From UBA3940 sp964506005 (lineage in GTDB: Bacteria > Chloroflexota > Anaerolineae > Aggregatilineales > UBA3940): a DNA stretch of 11,765 nucleotides. Below the pieces are notes generated by a model. That model was not told the DNA's origin, searched no databases, and saw only the letters and a list, made by a program, of their open reading frames with translations. Numbering within the stretch: the first letter of the stretch is position 1; every line of letters starts with the position of its first letter. Both the position numbers and the translations under genes were made by a program. Below, one piece after another: positions 6,753 to 11,765 of the stretch. The DNA lies in the NCBI GenBank assembly GCA_964506005.1, contig CAZDLX010000114.1:1-11765 (forward strand). Direction: 5' to 3'.

Positions 6753-7915
6753 CTTACCGTCTGCCCGGTGCGCTGGGACTCGAGCGCCGCTGTGAACAGG
6801 TCGTGGCTTAGGGCGGCTTCCTCCGGCGTGGCGCAGGTGAAGGGCTGGCTCATCGCGCCCCGCCCGTGCTCAAGCTCGTCGAGGAAGGCGGCCCACATCT
6901 GCAGCATGGCGTCGGTGAAGCCGAACTCGAAGATGCCGCCGGTGATCGCCGGGTAGGCGGACTTATAGCCGATGTCCTGCTCGCGCCAGGCCTGCGGCTT
7001 GCCGCGCTCGTAGGGCATGGTACGCAGCGTGCGCGGCTGCTTGGTCGAGAACTCGGCGCTGAACTCGGTGCCCAGCACGCGGATGCGCCAGGTGTCCATC
7101 TCGCCGGGGGCGATGCGCTTGGTCGTGAGCACCATTGGGAACGTCTGGCCGTCGGCGGACTGCGCCTCGGTGGCCAGAATGGCATTGTCCCACGTCTCGC
7201 AGGCGACCAACTCGCCGCCGGGGCCGGGCCGCTCGGCGACGATGTTCGAGAGCAGCGCGCGGACGTTCTGCGGGCGCCAGCCGGCGCGGAACGGGATGTG
7301 CACGACGTGTAGGCCGAGGTCGCCCATGCAGCCGTACTCGCCGTTCGTCTCGATGCGGCGCTTCCAGTTGATCGGCTTCTGCGGGTCGAGGTCGCTGGAG
7401 TGCCAGAAGTCCGCCTGCACGTCTACGATGCGCCCGAAGCGCCCTTCCAGCGCCCAGCGCGCGATCTGGTACGCGCCGGGGTAGAACGGGAACTCCGACG
7501 AGACGCGCACCAGCACGCCGGGGTTGGCCGCGATGGCCGCGTTGATGGCCCGGTTGGCCGGGCGGTCGATGCCGAAGGGCTTCTCGCCGAGCAGGTCCTT
7601 GCCCGCCTGGATAATGTCCACGACGAGCTGTTCGTGCAGGTTGTGCGGCACCGCGCAGTACACCGCCTCGACGTTCGGGGCGGCGAGCAGCTCGCGGTAG
7701 TCCGTCGTGGCGAGGCTCACCGTGCCGAGGTTCGACGTGAACCAGTCCATCATCGCCGGGTTGACATCGCACACGGCGGTGATGCGCGGCGCGACGGGGA
7801 ACGGGCGGCCCGTCGCCGGGTCGGCGAGGTGCAGCCAGCGCGCGGCGGCGCTGGCGAACTCGCGCCCCATCAGCCCGCAGCCGATAATGCCGAAGTTGAC
7901 GACCCTCTGTGCCAA
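6746..7915 (-). CDS. Gfo/Idh/MocA family NAD(P)-dependent oxidoreductase
   Basis: A complete dehydrogenase of 389 residues. The Rossmann motif G-I-I-G-C-G-L-M-G is at 9-17, the nucleotide-binding E-K-P at 111-113, and the substrate-side G-C-M-G-D-L-G-L-H-V-V-H at 195-206 supplies probable active-site Asp199 and His203. These enzymes oxidise sugars, polyols or inositols at a ring or chain hydroxyl. I prefer the TTG at 7913-7915, which has GGAGG 5 nt upstream. An in-frame GTG at 7933 would add six residues and place the start within the spacer repeat. The repeat also separates this gene from xylB, whose stop is 74 bp upstream. The presence of two family members in the window (see the right edge) suggests two oxidation steps or two substrates. 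Cofactor preference and substrate cannot be read here. Confidence 0.92.
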   Translation of the reverse strand: MAQRVVNFGIIGCGLMGREFASAAARWLHLADPATGRPFPVAPRITAVCDVNPAMMDWFTSNLGTVSLATTDYRELLAAPNVEAVYCAVPHNLHEQLVVDIIQAGKDLLGEKPFGIDRPANRAINAAIAANPGVLVRVSSEFPFYPGAYQIARWALEGRFGRIVDVQADFWHSSDLDPQKPINWKRRIETNGEYGCMGDLGLHVVHIPFRAGWRPQNVRALLSNIVAERPGPGGELVACETWDNAILATEAQSADGQTFPMVLTTKRIAPGEMDTWRIRVLGTEFSAEFSTKQPRTLRTMPYERGKPQAWREQDIGYKSAYPAITGGIFEFGFTDAMLQMWAAFLDELEHGRGAMSQPFTCATPEEAALSHDLFTAALESQRTGQTVSV

Positions 7916-7925
7916 ACGTGCCTCC

Positions 7926-7989
7926 GACCCCACCCCCGTCCCCTCACCCCGGCACGCAACGCGTACTGGCAGGGAGGGGGTGGGAAGGG
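7926..7989. repeat. GC-rich intergenic inverted repeat, copy 3
   Basis: It starts GACCCCACCCCCGTCCCCTC and ends CAGGGAGGGGGTGGG, with a longer, unrelated loop between the arms than the other copies. It fills nearly the whole gap between the xylB stop (7990) and the ribosome site of the dehydrogenase. The outer right arm seen in copy 2 is missing. Same orientation as the copies at 1759, 5464 and 9547. Confidence 0.7.
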
Positions 7990-9522
7990 CTATTCAGTAG
8001 TCTGCATGTGTTCTGTGATAACTGCGTCCATCGCGCGGAACTCGGCGGCGAGGGCCGGGTAGAGCGCGCGGTAGCGCTCGTAATAAGCCGGGTACACTGC
8101 CGCCGCCTCTGGGTTAGGATCGGTGCAGCCGGTGATCTTGACGACCGACTCCGCCGCCGAGACGACATCCTCGTACATCCCCGCGCCGACGCCCGCCAGC
8201 AGCGCCGCGCCGAAGGCCGCGCCCTCCGTCGTGTTCACGGTGACAAGCTCGACGCCGAGCACGTCCGCGATGATCTGCCGCCAGACGGGGCTCTTCGCGC
8301 CGCCGCCGGAGATCCGCACCTGCCGGATGTCGCCCAGCCCGGCCTGCTGGATCAGCGTGAAAGAGTCCTTGATGCCGAAGGCGACGCCCTCCAGCACGGC
8401 GCGGGTGAGGTGCGGGCGGGTGTGGCGCACCGTCAGCCCGACCCACGCACCGCGCGCCAGTGGGTCGGGGTGGGGGGTGCGCTCGCCGGTCAGGTAGGGC
8501 AGGAACAGCAGACCCTCGCTGCCGGGCGCGACGCCCTCCGCCTCGGCGGTCAGCTCGTCGAAGCCAACGCCGGGCGCGAGCGTGTCGCGGTACCACTGCA
8601 GGCTGCCCGCTGCGCTGAGCATCACGCCCATGAAGTGCCAGCGGCCCGGCACGGCGTGGCAGAAAGCGTGCAGCCGGCCCTCGGGCTCGATGAGCGGCTC
8701 GGGCGTGGTGGCGAACACGACGCCCGACGTGCCCAGCGCCAGCCCGACGATGCCGGGCTCGACCGCGCCGACGCCGGTAGCCCCGGCGGCCTGGTCGCCG
8801 CCGCCGCCCACGACGGGCGTGCCCGCCGCCAGCCCCGTCTCGGCGGCGGCTTCGGCGCTGACGACGCCGGTGATCTCCGGCCCCTCGAAGGTGGGCGGCA
8901 GCCAGTCGCGGGGGATGTCGAGCGCGTCGAGCATCTCGTCCGACCACGTGCGCTCGCGCAGGTCAAACAGGATGGTGCCCGCGCCGCCTGCGCGGTCCAT
9001 GGCGTACTCGCCGGTCAGCCGGAAGCGGATGTAGTCCTTCGGCAGCAGAACGTGCCGCGCCTTCGCGTAGACATCCGGCTCGTGCTGCTGCACCCACAGG
9101 ATTTTCGGCGCGGTGAAGCCCGCCAGCGCGTCGTTGCCGGTAATCTGGATCAGACGCTCGCGGCCCACGCGCTCGCGGATCTCGTCACACTGCGGGCCGG
9201 TGCGCTGGTCGTTCCACAGGATCGCCGGGCGCAGCACCTCTCCGTGCCCGTCGAGCAGGACGAGGCCGTGCATCTGGCCTGTCAGGCCGATAGCGGCGAT
9301 GGCGGAGCCATCCACGCCCGCGCTGGCCAGCGCCTCGCGGATGCTGCGGCTCATGCCCGCCCACCAGTCACGCGGGTCCTGCTCGGACCACAGCGGGCGC
9401 GGCGCGGAGAGCGTCAGCGGCGTGGTGGCGCTGCTGATCACGTCGCCCTGAGAGTCCACGATCAGCGCCTTGGCCCCGGTCGTGGAGACGTCGAGGCCCA
9501 AGAGCAGTTTGTCAGTGGGCAT
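7990..9522 (-). CDS. xylB: Xylulokinase
   Basis: A 510-residue FGGY-family kinase that phosphorylates D-xylulose to D-xylulose 5-phosphate in the cytoplasm, feeding the pentose phosphate pathway. The N-terminal L-G-L-D-V-S-T-T-G-A-K (8-18) is the first phosphate-binding motif. G-L-T-G-Q-M-H-G at 79-86 is the sugar-binding signature specific to xylulokinases in this family. G-G-G-G-D-Q-A-A-G-A at 239-248 carries the catalytic base Asp243. I-S-G-G-G-A-K-S-P-V-W-R in the C-terminal domain is the usual ATP-site motif. The ATG is 9-10 nt from AGGAGG. It follows xylA by 86 bp, with a spacer repeat in between, the classical xylAB order. Length and motifs are normal and I see no defect. Confidence 0.96.
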   Translation of the reverse strand: MPTDKLLLGLDVSTTGAKALIVDSQGDVISSATTPLTLSAPRPLWSEQDPRDWWAGMSRSIREALASAGVDGSAIAAIGLTGQMHGLVLLDGHGEVLRPAILWNDQRTGPQCDEIRERVGRERLIQITGNDALAGFTAPKILWVQQHEPDVYAKARHVLLPKDYIRFRLTGEYAMDRAGGAGTILFDLRERTWSDEMLDALDIPRDWLPPTFEGPEITGVVSAEAAAETGLAAGTPVVGGGGDQAAGATGVGAVEPGIVGLALGTSGVVFATTPEPLIEPEGRLHAFCHAVPGRWHFMGVMLSAAGSLQWYRDTLAPGVGFDELTAEAEGVAPGSEGLLFLPYLTGERTPHPDPLARGAWVGLTVRHTRPHLTRAVLEGVAFGIKDSFTLIQQAGLGDIRQVRISGGGAKSPVWRQIIADVLGVELVTVNTTEGAAFGAALLAGVGAGMYEDVVSAAESVVKITGCTDPNPEAAAVYPAYYERYRALYPALAAEFRAMDAVITEHMQTTE

Positions 9523-9546
9523 GGGGTGTATTCCTCCTGAGGGTCA

Positions 9547-9590
9547 TGACCCCACCCCCCGACCCCCTCCCCGCAAGCAGGGAGGGGGAG
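9547..9590. repeat. GC-rich intergenic inverted repeat, copy 4
   Basis: TGACCCCACCCCCCGACCCC leads into CCCCCTCCC / GGGAGGGGG arms around CGCAAGCA, nearly the same hairpin as copy 1. It lies between the xylA stop and the xylB start, and the outer right arm is missing. In an xylAB transcript it would form a stable hairpin between the two cistrons, which could protect the upstream message from 3' decay or lower xylB expression. Confidence 0.72.
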
Positions 9591-9608
9591 ACGGGTTCGT
9601 GTCAGTTC

Positions 9609-10778
9609 TTAGCGCACGCCGAGCAGCAGGTCGACGGTGAGCTGGTCGAGGCGCTCATAGGGCAGGCCCCGCGCGCCGAGCGCGGCGCGGTCGAACGCAT
9701 ATGCCTTGAGCTGCTGCGCCCGCTCGGCGCTGTACGCGCCCAGCATGGAGCCAACGCCGTCCGGGTCGGCGTTCACGTCGCGCAGAATGGCCTGGATCTC
9801 GGCGTCCTCATTCCACTGGCGGGCCTTCTCTTTCAGGATCAGATAAGTCCGCATGCAGCCGCGGGCGAAGTCCTTGACACCCTCGTAATCCTCGGTGCGG
9901 TAGGCGTGGGCGTCGAAGTGGCGGCTGCCATCATAGCCGACGTCCTCCAGGAACTTGACGAGGAAGAAGGCGCTCTTGAGATTGACCGCCCCGAAGCGGA
10001 AGTCCTGGTCGTAGCGGCCAAACGACTGGTCGTTGAGATCGATGTGGAACAGCTTGCCGGCATCCCACGCCTGCCCGACGTGGTGCACGAAGTTCAGTCC
10101 GGCCATGTGCTCGTGGGCGACCTCGGGGTTCACGCCGACCATCTCGGGGTGGTCGAGGGTGGCAATGAAGCCGAGCATCGCGCCGGTTGTGGAGAGATAC
10201 ATGTCGCCGCGCGGCTCGTTGGGCTTGGCCTCCAGCGCGAACTTGAGGTCGTAGCCCTGGTCGATGGCGTACTCGCACAGGAAGTTCATCGCCTCGCGCA
10301 TGCGCTTCATGCTCTCGCAGGGGTCTTTGCTGGCGTCGGTTTCGGTGCCCTCACGCCCGCCCCAGAACACGTAGATCTTCGCGCCGAGCTCCACGCCGAG
10401 ATCCATCGCGTTCATGGTCTTCTGCAGGGCGTAGGCGCGAACCTTCGGGTCGTTCGCGGTGAAAGCGCCATCCTTGAAGGCGGGGTCGCCGAACAGGTTG
10501 GTTGTGGCCATCGGCACGACGAGGCCCGTCTCGTCGAGCGCCTGGCGGAAGTCCCGCACGATCTGGTCGCGCTCGGCAGGGGTGGCGTCGATGGGCACCA
10601 GGTCGTTGTCGTGGAAGTTGACGCCATATGCCCCCACGTCCGCCAGCAGGTGGACGAGGTCAACGGGGGAAAGGGGCTCGCGCACCGGACCGCCGAACGG
10701 GTCCCGCCCGATGTTGCCGACGGTCCACAGGCCAAAGGTGAATTTGTGTTCGGGTCTCGGTTCAAACTGCTCAGGCAT
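9609..10778 (-). CDS. xylA: Xylose isomerase (short, Streptomyces/Thermus-type)
   Basis: A 389-residue metal-dependent isomerase that interconverts D-xylose and D-xylulose, the first step of the xylose pathway. It can be aligned by eye from end to end with the Streptomyces enzyme: F-T-F-G-L-W-T-V-G near the start, the catalytic F-H-D-N-D (His56, Asp59), V-F-W-G-G-R-E-G (Trp139), E-A-K-P-N-E-P-R-G-D (Glu183, Lys185), N-P-E-V-A-H-E (Glu219, His222), F-H-I-D-L-N (Asp247), Y-D-Q-D-F-R-F-G (Asp257, Asp259), H-F-D (Asp289), and the ending E-R-L-D-Q-L. Every metal and catalytic residue is present, so it should be active. The ATG at 10778 follows an AAGGG site by about 7 nt. xylB is next downstream. 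Its upstream neighbour is a membrane protein, with a hairpin in the gap. Confidence 0.97.
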   Translation of the reverse strand: MPEQFEPRPEHKFTFGLWTVGNIGRDPFGGPVREPLSPVDLVHLLADVGAYGVNFHDNDLVPIDATPAERDQIVRDFRQALDETGLVVPMATTNLFGDPAFKDGAFTANDPKVRAYALQKTMNAMDLGVELGAKIYVFWGGREGTETDASKDPCESMKRMREAMNFLCEYAIDQGYDLKFALEAKPNEPRGDMYLSTTGAMLGFIATLDHPEMVGVNPEVAHEHMAGLNFVHHVGQAWDAGKLFHIDLNDQSFGRYDQDFRFGAVNLKSAFFLVKFLEDVGYDGSRHFDAHAYRTEDYEGVKDFARGCMRTYLILKEKARQWNEDAEIQAILRDVNADPDGVGSMLGAYSAERAQQLKAYAFDRAALGARGLPYERLDQLTVDLLLGVR

Positions 10779-10824
10779 GGTGATCCCTTCCTGTACGCGG
10801 CGTGAAAAGTTAAGTCCTCGAACT

Positions 10825-10843
10825 GCCGCCCGGCGCGGGCGGC
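10825..10843 (-). terminator. GC-rich hairpin between the membrane-protein gene and xylA
   Basis: GCCGCCCG (10825-10832) and CGGGCGGC (10836-10843) form a perfect 8-bp stem with a 3-nt loop in the 89-bp gap upstream of xylA. No T-run follows directly on the minus strand (only CTTTTC about 20 nt later), so it may be a weak terminator, a pause or a processing hairpin rather than a strong intrinsic terminator. Confidence 0.35.
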
Positions 10844-10867
10844 TGGTATCTGCCCTGACCGGGACGA

Positions 10868-11320
10868 TCAGCGCGCTTCGATCATCTCGTCGACATCTGC
10901 CGGCGTGGTGAGGTAGGTGCGGGTGGGTCCGCCAGCCGGTCTGATGTGGCTCCAGACGATAAAGGAGATGGTCGAAACCAGCAGCAGGTGGAATCCCAGC
11001 CGGTACAGGATGTGCAGCCAGGGCTGGAACATCCCGATGACGCCGAGAACGATCCCCGCGATGATGACCCGCTCGATGGGCCGGTAGACGCGCATCGGCA
11101 CCCGGTCGTTCAGCACGCTGCTCAGCAGCCAGATCGCGGTGATGAAGAAGATGATGATCGAGACGAAGATCAGGATGAACGGAATGCCCGCGATGATGGT
11201 ATTCCTGACGAGCACCTCCTCAGGCAGGCCAGCCACGACGGGCTGCAGCAACAGCCCTGCAACGAGCAGGACAACCCCGGCGATGGGCAGTCCGATGGGT
11301 ATGCGCAGACGAGTCTTCAT
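10868..11320 (-). CDS. Small membrane protein with four predicted helices, unknown function
   Basis: I do not recognise this 150-residue protein. Hydrophobic segments at about 8-29, 42-69, 84-102 and 106-125 predict four transmembrane helices. The basic N-terminus (M-K-T-R-L-R) suggests a cytoplasmic start, and the hydrophilic tail after 127 ends in an acidic stretch. There are no cysteines, no obvious catalytic residues and no transporter signature. The ATG follows GAGGAG by about 5 nt, so it is very likely translated. It lies between a dehydrogenase gene, with a terminator-like hairpin in between, and xylA. It could be an accessory membrane component of sugar uptake or signalling, but nothing in the sequence shows this; it is too short for a complete sugar permease. 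Confidence 0.8.
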   Translation of the reverse strand: MKTRLRIPIGLPIAGVVLLVAGLLLQPVVAGLPEEVLVRNTIIAGIPFILIFVSIIIFFITAIWLLSSVLNDRVPMRVYRPIERVIIAGIVLGVIGMFQPWLHILYRLGFHLLLVSTISFIVWSHIRPAGGPTRTYLTTPADVDEMIEAR

Positions 11321-11331
11321 TGCAGCTCCTC

Positions 11332-11387
11332 AAAAAAGCCGGCACTCGACGTTGGCCGGGGGCGGGCAGTAGCACCCACCCCCGGCC
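11332..11387 (-). terminator. Probable intrinsic terminator after the partial dehydrogenase gene
   Basis: Arms at 11354-11366 and 11375-11387 form a 13-bp stem with an 8-nt loop. On the minus-strand RNA all 13 positions pair, one as U-G, whereas the plus strand would have a C-A mismatch, which fits use by leftward transcription. Six T (minus strand, 11337-11332) follow about 16 nt after the stem. The T-run is farther away than in a textbook terminator, and it overlaps the leader of the membrane-protein gene. Termination is therefore probable but perhaps partial. Confidence 0.5.
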
Positions 11388-11398
11388 GCCGGTAGGCG

Positions 11399-11765
11399 TT
11401 AGTACTGGATGTCAACCTGATGTTTGCTCTCGGCCGACCGGGTCACGGCATCCATGATGACGTTGGCTTTGTAGCCGTCCTCGAACGTCGCGCCGTGCGG
11501 ACCGACGGGCTTGTCGTTCACGATGGCGTCGAGCAGATGGTTGACCTCGTGCACGAACGTGTGCTCCCAGCCGATGATGTGCCCGCTGGGCCACCAGTTG
11601 GCGATCCAGGGGTGGTAGCCCTCGGTGACCATCACGTTGGTCCAGCCGCGGGCCTCCTTCGGCTCGGAGGTGTTCCAGAAGATCTCGTACTCGTTGAGGC
11701 GCTCCAGGTTGAAGCGCACGCTGGCGTGCTCGGCGTTGATCTCGAACACGTTGTAGTTCTTGCGC
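11399..11765 (-). CDS. Gfo/Idh/MocA family oxidoreductase, C-terminal part (5' end outside window)
   Basis: The frame runs from the right edge to a TAA at 11399-11401, giving the last 121 residues. The sequence reads as the C-terminal beta-sheet domain of a Gfo/Idh/MocA dehydrogenase: F-E-I-N-A-E-H-A-S-V-R-F-N-L-E-R-L-N-E, then I-I-G-W-E-H-T-F-V-H-E-V-N-H-L-L-D-A-I, then the usual closing A-T-F-E-D-G-Y-K-A-N-V-I-M-D-A-V-T-R-S-A-E. The NAD-binding half lies outside, so cofactor motifs cannot be checked. A GTG at 11749 is only an internal codon: five further in-frame codons precede it before the edge. It differs from the complete family member at 6746-7915, so it is a separate step rather than a recent duplicate. 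Confidence 0.88.
   Translation of the reverse strand, partial: RKNYNVFEINAEHASVRFNLERLNEYEIFWNTSEPKEARGWTNVMVTEGYHPWIANWWPSGHIIGWEHTFVHEVNHLLDAIVNDKPVGPHGATFEDGYKANVIMDAVTRSAESKHQVDIQY

Noticed and set aside
7909..9540. A long plus-strand open frame across xylB
   Set aside because: Exactly antisense to xylB and of low-complexity composition; a shadow of codon bias. The same applies to plus-strand frames at 83-826, 577-1743, 1731-2723, 5885-6688 and 9546-10805.
1..11765. CRISPR array, tRNA or rRNA genes
   Set aside because: No regularly spaced direct repeats and no cloverleaf or rRNA-like stretch were seen. The four spacer repeats are kilobases apart and lie between genes.

Overview
The window is a single block of sugar and polyol catabolic genes. 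All eleven protein genes lie on the minus strand, so they are read from the high-coordinate end towards position 1. The sequence is GC-rich, gene starts are mostly preceded by GGAGG-type ribosome sites, and spacers are short. No gene-free stretch exceeds 300 bases, and I see no RNA gene, transposase, integrase or CRISPR array. The organism is a high-GC bacterium. The short (Streptomyces/Thermus-type) xylose isomerase and the GACCCCACCCCC...GGGAGGGGG spacer repeats suggest Chloroflexota or a neighbouring phylum, but this is a weak inference with no marker gene behind it.

Reading in the direction of transcription. (1) The C-terminal end of a Gfo/Idh/MocA dehydrogenase, cut by the right edge, followed by a probable intrinsic terminator. 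(2) A small four-helix membrane protein of unknown function. (3) xylA, a complete xylose isomerase, and (4) xylB, xylulokinase. Together these convert D-xylose to D-xylulose 5-phosphate. (5) A second, complete Gfo/Idh/MocA dehydrogenase. (6) A xylose-isomerase-like paralogue in which one metal-binding Asp is His. (7) An FAD-linked oxidase of the GlcD/VAO type and (8) an Fe-S partner of the GlcF type with an unusual, partial cysteine set. (9) A sugar epimerase/isomerase of the tagatose-3-epimerase fold. (10) A UPF0261 (Tm-1-like) protein whose stop overlaps the start of (11), a creatininase-family hydrolase cut by the left edge.

Genes 3-4 are a standard xylose module. Genes 5-11 look like a second pathway for a polyol, cyclitol or sugar acid: dehydrogenation, isomerisation or epimerisation, flavin-linked oxidation and a metal-dependent hydrolysis. 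The combination of Gfo/Idh dehydrogenase, epimerase and creatininase-family hydrolase recalls the Thermotoga inositol pathway, but the substrate cannot be read from the sequence. No transporter or regulator gene is inside the window.

Four spacers carry copies of the same GC-rich inverted repeat, always after a stop codon and before the next start. A 19-bp palindrome with a tandem partial copy sits at the end of gene 5 and may be an operator for genes 6 onward. The most notable single observation is in the Fe-S protein. It keeps exactly the four cysteines expected to bind one of the two clusters of a ferredoxin domain and has lost the four that would bind the other.
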